Positions 1 through 5,965 are shown, counted from the stretch's first letter. The stretch: DNA of 6,094 nucleotides from Rhodospirillales bacterium (GCA_007131045.1 SLRI01000002.1:1-6094), one strand, 5' to 3'. Notes: generated from the letters alone by a model not told the origin. A program made the numbers and translations.

Positions 1-15
1 ATCACTGGCCCGGAA

Positions 16-987
16 TCACTGACGCAGGATCGAGAGGTAGCGGCGGATGATGTTGTCGCGCTCGGCACCTGCCCAGGCCATGTCGTAGTTCTGGATCGAG
101 ACCTCTTCGAGGCCCGGCAGGCCGTCGGGCTGGGCCACGTCGGTGCGGATCGAGCGGCGCTGCATGGTGTCGACCAGGAACTCCTGGATCTCCTTCGACA
201 AGACGAAGTCGACGAAGGCCTGGCCGGCCTCGGGGTTGGGGCCGTCCTTGACCAGCGCCACCGCATCCGGCAGGGCCGACGTCGCGGGCTCGGGATAGAC
301 GATGGTGACCGGCGCCCCGCCGGCGACGTAGCGCTGGGCCGCTTCCTCGAGGGTCAGGCCGATCGCGAACTCGCCGTCGGCGGTGCCGCGCGGCACGCGG
401 CCCGAGCTGTTGGTGACGATGAAGTTGCCCATCATCGCCTCGAACAGCTCCCAGCCCTCCTCCTCGCCATAGACGTCGAGCACGGTGGCGAGCTGCATGA
501 AGGCCGAGCCCGAGCTGTCGGCACCGGCGAACGCGATCTGCTGGTCCCATTTGGGGTCGGCGAGATCGGCCCAGCTGGTCGGCATCTCGTCTCCTGAGAC
601 CATGTCGGTGTTGACGACCAGGACCATTGGGATGCCGGTATAGGGCAGCCAGTTGGTGCCGACCTTGTAGAGCGGGTCGATCATCTCGTCGTGGGCGGAG
701 GTGTAGGGCTCGAGCAGGTCGCTGTTGGCTTCGAGCGCTTCGCCGCCGATCGACCAGATGACGTCGGCCAGCGGGCTCGCGGCCTCGGCCCGGGCGCGCT
801 GGACGATGTCGCCCGAGCCCGCCTGGACGAGCGAGACGGTGATCCCGGTCTCGGCCTCGAACATCGGCACGACCTCGTTGTAGATCTCGGGCGCGTGCGC
901 GGTATAGACCGAGACGGTGCCGGACTGGGCCCAGGCCGTGCCGGCCAAGAGCGCGGCGGTGAAGCCTGCGATCAGGCTCGTCTTCAT
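16..987 (-). CDS. Periplasmic ABC-transporter solute-binding protein, ferric/phosphonate/hexose-phosphate group
   Basis: This 323-residue protein should bind a small solute in the periplasm and deliver it to an ABC importer whose other subunits lie outside the window. The start at 987 opens with a classic signal peptide (MKTS, hydrophobic core, AWA-QS cleavage after about residue 20) and has a purine-rich ribosome site; the reading frame stays open further upstream, but that stretch looks non-coding. The mature N-terminus (VSVYTAHAPEIYNEVVPMFE, 25-44) and the run 'EAETGITV' are typical of the type 2 periplasmic fold in iron(III), 2-aminoethylphosphonate and AfuA-like binders. The 'SIGGEALEANSDLLEPY' stretch (79-95) and 'IVYPEPATS' (229-237) also fit. 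Length is normal for the family. Where ferric binders carry a Tyr-Tyr pair this protein reads 'IGLTLEEAAQRY' (209-220), so iron is doubtful and a phosphorylated or organic ligand is possible. It has no cysteine, so it is not a lipoprotein. Family assignment is firm; the ligand is unknown. Confidence 0.9.
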   Translation of the reverse strand: MKTSLIAGFTAALLAGTAWAQSGTVSVYTAHAPEIYNEVVPMFEAETGITVSLVQAGSGDIVQRARAEAASPLADVIWSIGGEALEANSDLLEPYTSAHDEMIDPLYKVGTNWLPYTGIPMVLVVNTDMVSGDEMPTSWADLADPKWDQQIAFAGADSSGSAFMQLATVLDVYGEEEGWELFEAMMGNFIVTNSSGRVPRGTADGEFAIGLTLEEAAQRYVAGGAPVTIVYPEPATSALPDAVALVKDGPNPEAGQAFVDFVLSKEIQEFLVDTMQRRSIRTDVAQPDGLPGLEEVSIQNYDMAWAGAERDNIIRRYLSILRQ

Positions 988-994
988 GCGTGTT

Positions 995-1001
995 CTCCCT
1001 C
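995..1001 (-). promoter_or_regulatory. Ribosome binding site of the solute-binding protein gene
   Basis: Read on the minus strand this is GAGGGAG, seven bases before the ATG at 987. It is the best Shine-Dalgarno match near the signal-peptide start and supports that start over any further upstream. Confidence 0.65.
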
Positions 1002-1015
1002 GAAACGTTCGTTGG

Positions 1016-1048
1016 TGCACGGATGGCTGGGTAGCCGGGTTCCGTGCA
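1016..1048 (-). promoter_or_regulatory. Nested hairpin in the leader of the solute-binding protein gene
   Basis: TGCACGGA (1016-1023) and TCCGTGCA (1041-1048) are perfect 8-base inverted repeats. Inside the 17-base loop a second pair, GGCT (1025-1028) and AGCC (1033-1036), can form a 4-base-pair inner stem. The structure lies 28 bases upstream of the start codon, before the ribosome site, and has no T-run, so it is not a simple intrinsic terminator. It could be an mRNA leader structure or a two-fold symmetric operator. The inverted repeat is seen directly; the function is inference. Confidence 0.5.
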
Positions 1049-1054
1049 TCTTTT

Positions 1055-1070
1055 GTGACAGTGACGTGAC
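1055..1070. repeat. Short GTGAC tandem repeat near the candidate start of transcription
   Basis: Three copies of GTGAC or TGAC follow each other closely (GTGACAGTGACGTGAC). They sit just downstream of the candidate minus-strand -10 element and next to the leader hairpin. They could be a regulator half-site array, but the repeat is short enough to be chance. Confidence 0.3.
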
Positions 1071-1075
1071 TAGCG

Positions 1076-1103
1076 ATTAGCACCGGAGGATGCCGACTGT
1101 CAC
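1076..1103 (-). promoter_or_regulatory. Candidate sigma-70-type promoter for the solute-binding protein gene
   Basis: On the minus strand GTGACA (1103-1098) matches the -35 consensus at five of six positions. After a 16-base spacer, GCTAAT (1081-1076) matches the -10 consensus at four of six. Transcription would start near 1069, giving a leader of about 80 bases that contains the 1016-1048 hairpin. Found by eye; modest matches only. Confidence 0.35.
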
Positions 1104-1420
1104 CACCGCAGGTAGCTGGCCCTTGCATGATCGTGGGCCGTGTTCCCGATCGTCGCCCTGACGCAACCGGCAGTGGCATCGACGGCTGCGCCGACGCCGC
1201 GGCAATCGTCCTCGAGCCCGACCCGACAGCTCCCGTGGCCACGGTCTCGACCGGTGACGCCGACCGATCGATGCCTGGCACGGTATCGGACCTCACATGG
1301 CCCGGTGGACATGCTGCGGCCGCTGGGGGGACGCCGCGATGATCGAGTAACCGATTGATACGAATGGATTATCACACTGGACCGGCCAGCTCGCATTCGA
1401 CAGATCGGCTAAAGCTCAAT
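1104..1420. other. GC-rich gene-free stretch between divergent genes
   Basis: Short open frames exist here on both strands, but they lack ribosome sites, overlap one another and give Arg/Ala/Pro/Gly-rich translations typical of chance frames in GC-rich DNA. I see no tRNA, no repeat array and no insertion-sequence end. The base composition falls abruptly at the right edge, where the AT-rich island begins. Confidence 0.5.
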
Positions 1421-1467
1421 GCATTTGGGAAGTTTATAGTTATCGGATTCCCAACCCAAAGTTGCTC

Positions 1468-1482
1468 GGAAAATTAATTTCC
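1468..1482. promoter_or_regulatory. Palindromic site in the AT-rich island, possible operator
   Basis: GGAAA and TTTCC flank ATTAA, and the inner ten bases AAATTAATTT (1471-1480) form a perfect palindrome. Two-fold symmetry between candidate promoter elements is compatible with a dimeric regulator site. AT-rich DNA gives such palindromes by chance fairly often. Confidence 0.25.
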
Positions 1483-1596
1483 TATTTAAAATAAATATTG
1501 CTCCAATCAAAATATTTAGCAAAACTATATTGGTTAGCCCAGCTGAAGGAGCTTTTCCGCGCGTTCGTTCCAGGTTTAGCGGTTGCCGAATCTTCA

Positions 1597-1606
1597 TTTT
1601 TTTTTT
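1597..1606 (+). repeat. Ten-base thymine homopolymer
   Basis: This is an uninterrupted run of ten T about 110 bases upstream of the cargo start codon. No convincing GC hairpin precedes it: only TGAAG (1544-1548)/CTTCA (1592-1596) and CCGC (1557-1560)/GCGG (1579-1582) can pair, and both are weak. A good intrinsic terminator is therefore not supported. The run lies inside a frame that is open from 1580 into the cargo gene, so a longer TTG-started product would have to read through it. Confidence 0.5.
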
Positions 1607-1705
1607 AAAGCCCGCTGGGTATGGCAGGTACTCCTGAGCTTTGCAAACGACGACGACCTGGTCGACGGCGAACCCGCTCCTTCGCACAACAACAACCCTA
1701 AGGGC

Positions 1706-1710
1706 GAGGG
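1706..1710 (+). promoter_or_regulatory. Ribosome binding site of the cargo gene
   Basis: GAGGG lies seven bases before ATG 1718. It is the only reasonable Shine-Dalgarno match upstream of an ATG in this frame and supports the 281-residue product over the longer TTG-started frame (1583). Confidence 0.5.
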
Positions 1711-1717
1711 TGCTCAG

Positions 1718-2563
1718 ATGAGCAGCAAGACGTTTACTTTGACATACGTAGATCCGAACGATCCGACCCAGGATGTGACGATCGTCGTCACCGCCACGCA
1801 GAACGGCGCGAATGTCGACTTTGTCGCCGAAGTCACCGAGGGCGAGGCCGATCTCAAGGCGCTCTTCATCGACTGCGGCCCCGACGAGGGTGGCGACCTG
1901 GGCGCCGGTGGTCCCCGCTCGTGGGGCGTGCCCAACTACGCCAACATGCAGGGCACGGGCGAGACCTTCGACGAAGTATTCACGCCCGACGAACTCGTGC
2001 CCGGCTATTCCGGCGTCACCGAGATCACCGGGACCATCGCGAACAAGACCCTCGACGACGTGCTCGCAGTCGGCGTCCGCGCCATGAGCACCGGCGACGA
2101 TCGCGAGGGCAGCCTCAAGCTCACCAGCGACACGCCGGACGGCCCGATCGACGTGCCCGACGACTTTCCGGAGTGGCTGCAGGACATCTCGAACGTCGTG
2201 CTCTATTGGGACGCCGACGACGTCGCTGCCGGCGCCGACACGAAGCCCAATCAGCAGTTTGGCGGTCCAGACGGCTTCTACACGGTCAAGATCGACAGCG
2301 TGCCGGACGCGGCCTCGAACGATCTCGACGACTGGATCGAGGAGGCGCTGGCTTGGCTCGTCGTCAACGATGACAACATCGATGCCGATGCCGCGGAAAA
2401 GCTGCTCGGTGCGGCCATCAAGGGCGGCGTTCAGACGACGCAGTTCTACGCCTACGGTGACAACAACACCAACGGCACCGATCCCGATCCGTTCCCGGGC
2501 GGGAGCGAGATCGCGAACAACGCCATCGACCAGAGCTTCAACTACGAAGACGTGATCGCCTGA
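1718..2563 (+). CDS. Acidic non-RTX protein, probable type I secretion substrate
   Basis: I do not recognise a named family with certainty. The 281-residue protein is extremely acidic (39 Asp and 15 Glu against 8 Lys and 3 Arg), has one cysteine (C53), no signal peptide and no membrane segment. It ends in ...NYEDVIA: an acidic residue followed by three mostly hydrophobic residues at the extreme C-terminus is the known secretion signal style of PrtD/HasD-type substrates. No GGxGxDxxx RTX nonapeptides are present. The first half (about 5-136) alternates beta-strand-like segments and contains 'GVRAMSTGDDREGSLKL' (119-135), a pattern I recall from beta-sandwich modules of large secreted RTX/adhesin-type proteins. 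The second half (about 155-281) includes a helical-looking stretch (202-235) and an Asp/Asn loop (248-257) resembling a calcium-binding loop. The exporter genes follow at once. Its GC content is slightly below that of the exporter genes. A role as secreted cargo is a good inference; its activity outside the cell is unknown. Confidence 0.8.
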   Translation: MSSKTFTLTYVDPNDPTQDVTIVVTATQNGANVDFVAEVTEGEADLKALFIDCGPDEGGDLGAGGPRSWGVPNYANMQGTGETFDEVFTPDELVPGYSGVTEITGTIANKTLDDVLAVGVRAMSTGDDREGSLKLTSDTPDGPIDVPDDFPEWLQDISNVVLYWDADDVAAGADTKPNQQFGGPDGFYTVKIDSVPDAASNDLDDWIEEALAWLVVNDDNIDADAAEKLLGAAIKGGVQTTQFYAYGDNNTNGTDPDPFPGGSEIANNAIDQSFNYEDVIA

Positions 2564-2590
2564 TCGCTGGGCTCTAGCCTCGCCGACGAC

Positions 2591-2618
2591 GGGCCCGGTG
2601 CGGTCGCGCGCCGGGCCC
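2591..2618 (+). terminator. Strong GC hairpin between cargo and exporter genes, likely attenuator or mRNA-stability element
   Basis: Twelve base pairs (2591-2602 with 2607-2618, one of them G-T) close a GTCG loop. Eight consecutive G-C pairs (GGGCCCGG/CCGGGCCC) form the base. It begins 27 bases after the cargo stop codon. No T-run follows; the next bases are C-rich, so it is not a standard intrinsic terminator. In known type I systems an element between substrate and transporter genes keeps transporter expression lower than cargo expression; partial termination or 3'-end protection of the cargo mRNA is the likely role here. The structure is seen directly; the function is inferred. Confidence 0.65.
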
Positions 2619-2667
2619 CCCGTCCGCCGGGGTTGCCGCCGTCATGATCGCCAGGGGCGAGCACACC

Positions 2668-4410
2668 ATGGTTCGCGAGTCGCTGCTCGCCGACTGCCGC
2701 AGCCAACTGAGGCGCCAGGGCGTGACGCTCGGCGTCTTCAGCCTGGGTGCCAACCTGCTGCTGCTGGTCAGCTCCATCTACATGCTGCAGGTGTTCGACC
2801 GGGTGCTGTCCAGCGGCTCGCTCGACACGCTGGCTTGGCTCACCGTGGCCGCCGTCTTCGCCACGGCGGTCTACGGCATCCTGGAGTTCGCCCGGCGCCG
2901 GGTGCTGGCGCTTTCCGGCGAATGGGTCGAGGCTCGGCTCGCGGGCCCCGTCATTCGCGCCGGCATCGGTGCCCGCCTCGCCGGCGTCAAGGGCGAGGCC
3001 AGCGTCGCCGATGTCCGCGATCTCCGCGCCTTTCTCGGCGGCGACGCCATCCTCGCCTTTCTCGACGCGCCGTTCATGCCGCTCTTCATCCTCGTCATTT
3101 GGCTGATGCACCCGTTGCTCGGCTGGGTGGCGCTGCTCGGTGCGATAGCCCTCTTCCTCGTGGCGCTGCTCAACGACCGGGTGACCCGGCACCGCCAGGA
3201 GCAGGCCGGGTCGGCGCAGCGGCAGAGCCAGGGCGCGGCGCAGTCCTATCTGGAGCAGGCGGAGACCATCCGGGCGCTGGGGATGCTCGGCCCGGCGCTC
3301 CGCCGCTGGCAGCTCGAGCAGCGGCGCATCGCCGACGTGATGCGGCCAGCGGCGGCGCTGACCGACAGCTTCGTCAATTTCACCAAGGCGCTGCGGCTGG
3401 TGCTGCAGATCGGCATCCTCGGCTGCGGCGCCTGGCTGGTGCTCCAGGGCGAGCTCACCGGCGGCGGGATGATCGCCGCCTCGATCATCATGAGCCGCGC
3501 TCTCTCGCCGGTCGAGCGGGCGCTCGGCGCCTGGCGCGGCTTCGTCTCGGCGCGCACCGCGATGGGAAATCTGCGGTCGCTGTTCGGCGACGGCGAGGTC
3601 TTGACCCCGAGCCTGCAGCTGCCGCCGCCGCAGGGCCACGTTCTGGTCGAGAAGCTGACCTACCAGCCCATGGGCGCCAGGGAGCCGACGCTCGACGCCG
3701 TCGATCTCGAGCTGCAGCCGGGCGAGGCGCTCGGCATCATCGGCCCCTCGGGCTCGGGCAAGTCGTCATTCTGCCGGCTCTTGGTCGGCGCCTGGCGGCC
3801 CACTGCCGGCCACGTGCGGCTCGACGGTGCGGATGTGCAGAGCTGGGACCCGGACGAACTCGGCCTGCATGTCGGCTATCTGCCGCAGGAGGTGGTGCTG
3901 TTCGCCGGCACCATCGCCGAGAACATCGCCCGGCTGGGCGAGGTCGACGACGCCCGGGTGATCGAGGCGGCCCGCCGGGCCGACGTGCACGAGATGATCC
4001 TGCGGCTGCCCGACGGCTACAATTCGCGCGTCGGCCCCCAGGGGCTCAAGCTCTCGGGCGGCCAGAAGCAGCGCATCGGCCTCGCCCGGGCGCTGTTCGG
4101 CGACCCGCCGCTTCTGGTCCTCGACGAGCCCAATGCCAGCCTGGACGGGGCTGGCGAGCAGGCCCTGCAGACCGCCATCGCGGGATTGCGCGAACGGCGG
4201 CGAACGGTGGTGGTCGTCGCCCACCAGGCGAACGTGTTGCGCAGCATGGACAAGATCCTGGTCTTGAAGGACGGCAAGGTTGCGGCGTTCGGCGAGCGCG
4301 ACCGGGTGCTGCAGTCGCTGATCCGCCGCGCCCAGCCGCAGCTCGCCGAGGCGGCGGCGCCTCATTCGGCGGTGGCCGAACCGGGCCGCGGCGCTCGAGG
4401 TCGGGAGTGA
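2668..4410 (+). CDS. prtD: Type I secretion ABC permease/ATPase, PrtD/HasD family
   Basis: This inner-membrane exporter couples ATP hydrolysis to one-step export of an unfolded substrate through a TolC-like channel. From ATG 2668 it has 580 residues, the usual PrtD length. An N-terminal transmembrane domain starts with a family-typical stretch near 'SSIYMLQVFDRVLSS' (35-49), and about six hydrophobic segments follow to about residue 285. The nucleotide-binding domain contains Walker A GPSGSGKS (359-366), the Q-loop in GYLPQ (Gln 407), signature LSGGQ (462-466), Walker B LLVLDEP (482-488, with catalytic Glu 487), and the switch His 519 in VVVVAHQ. All key residues are present, so it should be active. 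There is no N-terminal C39 peptidase domain, so it does not cleave a double-glycine leader, which fits a C-terminal secretion signal. An in-frame ATG at 2644 would add eight residues; 2668 is preferred because AGGGG lies about ten bases upstream. The adaptor gene starts four bases after its stop. Confidence 0.93.
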   Translation: MVRESLLADCRSQLRRQGVTLGVFSLGANLLLLVSSIYMLQVFDRVLSSGSLDTLAWLTVAAVFATAVYGILEFARRRVLALSGEWVEARLAGPVIRAGIGARLAGVKGEASVADVRDLRAFLGGDAILAFLDAPFMPLFILVIWLMHPLLGWVALLGAIALFLVALLNDRVTRHRQEQAGSAQRQSQGAAQSYLEQAETIRALGMLGPALRRWQLEQRRIADVMRPAAALTDSFVNFTKALRLVLQIGILGCGAWLVLQGELTGGGMIAASIIMSRALSPVERALGAWRGFVSARTAMGNLRSLFGDGEVLTPSLQLPPPQGHVLVEKLTYQPMGAREPTLDAVDLELQPGEALGIIGPSGSGKSSFCRLLVGAWRPTAGHVRLDGADVQSWDPDELGLHVGYLPQEVVLFAGTIAENIARLGEVDDARVIEAARRADVHEMILRLPDGYNSRVGPQGLKLSGGQKQRIGLARALFGDPPLLVLDEPNASLDGAGEQALQTAIAGLRERRRTVVVVAHQANVLRSMDKILVLKDGKVAAFGERDRVLQSLIRRAQPQLAEAAAPHSAVAEPGRGARGRE

Positions 4411-4414
4411 GGCG

Positions 4415-5944
4415 ATGACGTTGCTCGAGCAGATGGTTCGATCGCTAGAGGCGCTGTCTCGCGATCTCGCGGCGCTGGCCGACTGGTGGCGTGCTGCGGC
4501 GGCGGGCTTGGCCGGCTGGCCGGCGATCCTGCTGGCTGCCCTGGCGGCCGGGCTTGCCGTGTCGCTGGTCCTGCTCGTCCTCTGGCGCCGACGTGGCCGA
4601 CGCCGGGGGGCGTCGTCCCTGGCCCGGCCGCGGTACGAAGTGTCGCCGTTGGCGCCACTCGCCCGGGTGGTGCGCGCACCGACGCTCGTCGGCTACCTGG
4701 CGCTGCTCGTCTTCTTCGGCGGCTTCGGCACGTGGGCCGCCGTCTCGTCGCTCGCCAGTGCCGCCGTCTCGCCCGGCGTCGTCAGCCCCGACGGCAGCCG
4801 CAAGACCATCGCCCATCTCAAGGGCGGCATCGTCCGGCAGATCGGCGTGCGTGAGGGCGACATCGTCCGCGCCGGCCACGTGCTGGTGACGCTCGAGGAC
4901 GTCCAGGCCCGCGCCGAGCACGACGCCTTGCGCGAGCGCTTCCTGCACCTGACCACCCTCGAGGCCCGCCTCCTGGCCGAGCTCACCGACGAGCCGGTGC
5001 TGGAGCTGCCGGCGGCCCTGGCCGGTTACCCCGAGGCGGTGGTCCGCCCGGCGCTGCTCGCCCAGGGGCGCCTCTTGGCCAGCCGGCGCGCCACCCTCGC
5101 CGGCCGCGAGCAGGTTCTGGGGCAGCGCATCCTCCAGCTCGAGGCCGAGATCACCGGCCTGCGCCAGGTCATCATCGCCCAGGACGAGCAGATCGCCCTG
5201 ATCGCCGAGGAGATCGACACGGTCGCCGACCTGCTCGCCAAGGGCCTCGGCAACAAGCCGCGCCTCCTGTCCCTGCAGCGCCAGCGCGCCGAGATCCAGG
5301 CGGCCCAGGCGTCGAGCCGCGCCCGCATCGCCCGCCACGAGCAGGAGATCGGCGAGGCCCGCATCCAGCTCTTGACCCTGCACGAGGAGCTGCGCGAGCG
5401 GGTGGCCGACGAGCTCAGCCGGGTGCGCACCGAGCTCGCCTCGGTGCAGAGCCTGCTGCCCTCGCGCGCCGACGTGCTGACCCGGACGGTCGTCACCGCC
5501 CCGCTCGACGGCACCGTGGTCAACCTCCGCCTCACCACCGAGAGCGGCGTCGTCCGCGCCGGCGAGCCGCTGCTCGACCTCGTACCACTCGAGGTCGCGC
5601 TCATCGTCGATGCCCGGGTGCGGCCCACCGACATGGACACCGTCCGCGCCGGGCAGACCGCGCGCGTCCTCTTTCCCGCCTACGGCCAGCGCAACCTGCC
5701 GCAGATCACCGGCACGCTCCGCTCGATCTCCGCCGACCGCCTCCTCGACGAGCGCACCGGCGAGCCCTACTTCCTCGCCAAGGTCGAGGTCGACCCGGAC
5801 GAGCTCGAGCGGGTGACGCCGGAGATCGAGCTCACGCCGGGGATGCCCGCCGAGGTGATGATCCTGACCGGCGAGCGGTCGCTCCTCGACTACCTGATCC
5901 GGCCCTTCATCCAGTCGGTCACCCGCAGCTTCCGCGAGAGCTGA
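4415..5944 (+). CDS. HlyD/PrtE-family periplasmic adaptor of the type I secretion system, with N-terminal extension
   Basis: This membrane-fusion protein links the ABC exporter to an outer-membrane channel. The canonical membrane segment (about 90-112, 'LVGYLALLVFFGGFGTWAAV') leads into 'GVVSPDGSRKTIAHLKGGIV' (121-140), a hallmark of this family. Then come the first half of the lipoyl/barrel-sandwich domain (to about 160), a long alpha-hairpin (about 163-350, heptad-like and rich in Gln, Glu, Arg and Leu), the second half 'TAPLDGTVVNL' (361-371), and the family C-terminus 'GMPAEVMILTGERSLLDYLI' (476-495). At 509 residues it is longer than the usual 430-450. The excess is an N-terminal region with an amphipathic helix (1-26), an extra hydrophobic segment (about 31-57) and an Arg-rich stretch (58-64). 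The start at 4415 is four bases after the exporter stop with GGGAG/GAGG upstream, so translational coupling is likely. A GTG at 4640 would give a conventional shorter protein but lacks a clear ribosome site. Confidence 0.92.
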   Translation: MTLLEQMVRSLEALSRDLAALADWWRAAAAGLAGWPAILLAALAAGLAVSLVLLVLWRRRGRRRGASSLARPRYEVSPLAPLARVVRAPTLVGYLALLVFFGGFGTWAAVSSLASAAVSPGVVSPDGSRKTIAHLKGGIVRQIGVREGDIVRAGHVLVTLEDVQARAEHDALRERFLHLTTLEARLLAELTDEPVLELPAALAGYPEAVVRPALLAQGRLLASRRATLAGREQVLGQRILQLEAEITGLRQVIIAQDEQIALIAEEIDTVADLLAKGLGNKPRLLSLQRQRAEIQAAQASSRARIARHEQEIGEARIQLLTLHEELRERVADELSRVRTELASVQSLLPSRADVLTRTVVTAPLDGTVVNLRLTTESGVVRAGEPLLDLVPLEVALIVDARVRPTDMDTVRAGQTARVLFPAYGQRNLPQITGTLRSISADRLLDERTGEPYFLAKVEVDPDELERVTPEIELTPGMPAEVMILTGERSLLDYLIRPFIQSVTRSFRES

Positions 5945-5945
5945 G

Positions 5946-5965
5946 GGCGGCTCAGCCCGGCCGCC
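5946..5965. terminator. Possible hairpin between convergent genes
   Basis: GGCGGC (5946-5951) and GCCGCC (5960-5965) can form a 6-base-pair stem with an 8-base loop immediately after the adaptor stop codon. It overlaps the end of the converging gene. No T-run is present on either strand, so terminator function is only a guess based on its position between convergent genes. Confidence 0.25.

Larger units (their letters stand above)
1421..1606 (+). promoter_or_regulatory. AT-rich island, probable regulatory region of the secretion cassette
   Basis: Positions 1441-1540 contain 31 G/C in 100 bases, against about 65-72% in the flanking genes. Within it are TATA-like elements, for example TATAGT (1435-1440) and TATATT (1526-1531), a TTGCTC (1462-1467) 17 bases before TTTAAA (1485-1490), a palindrome (1468-1482) and a ten-T run (1597-1606). 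No single promoter stands out. In a GC-rich genome such an island ahead of an operon usually marks a strong promoter or a silencer/nucleoid-protein binding site, or it may be a trace of horizontal acquisition. The composition is seen directly; the role is inferred. Confidence 0.45.

Noticed and set aside
988..1296. 103-codon upstream extension of the solute-binding protein frame
   Set aside because: The signal peptide begins at 987 with a good ribosome site, and the upstream translation is low-complexity and unlike the family.
1127..1358. Two overlapping plus-strand frames of 71-72 codons in the GC-rich gap
   Set aside because: No ribosome sites, mutually overlapping, and Arg/Pro/Ala-rich translations with no recognisable motif.
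1544..1606. Possible intrinsic terminator ending in the ten-T run
   Set aside because: Only a 5-base and a 4-base weak pairing precede the T-run, with long loops; no stable GC stem.
1409..1687. Minus-strand 92-codon frame with a hydrophobic stretch (NIVLLNILIGAIFIL)
   Set aside because: It lies in the AT-rich island, where Ile/Leu/Asn/Lys-rich chance frames are expected. There is no ribosome site before either ATG (the inner one follows an A-run), and it overlaps the cargo leader.
1718..2563. Search for RTX calcium repeats (GGxGxDxxx) in the cargo
   Set aside because: None found; glycine-rich spots such as DEGGDLGAGG do not form tandem nonapeptides.
2542..3639. Long minus-strand frame of 365 codons opposite the exporter
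   Set aside because: Antisense shadow caused by high GC. The translation is charged low-complexity sequence (many Glu, Arg, Gln) with no family match.
2598..4418. Plus-strand 606-codon frame overlapping the exporter gene
   Set aside because: It is the +1 shadow of the exporter: extremely Arg/Ala/Gly/Pro-rich, with no domain, while the other frame has every ABC motif.
4445..5383. Minus-strand 312-codon frame opposite the adaptor gene
   Set aside because: It mirrors the heptad pattern of the adaptor coiled coil. No start context, and the plus strand carries clear family motifs.
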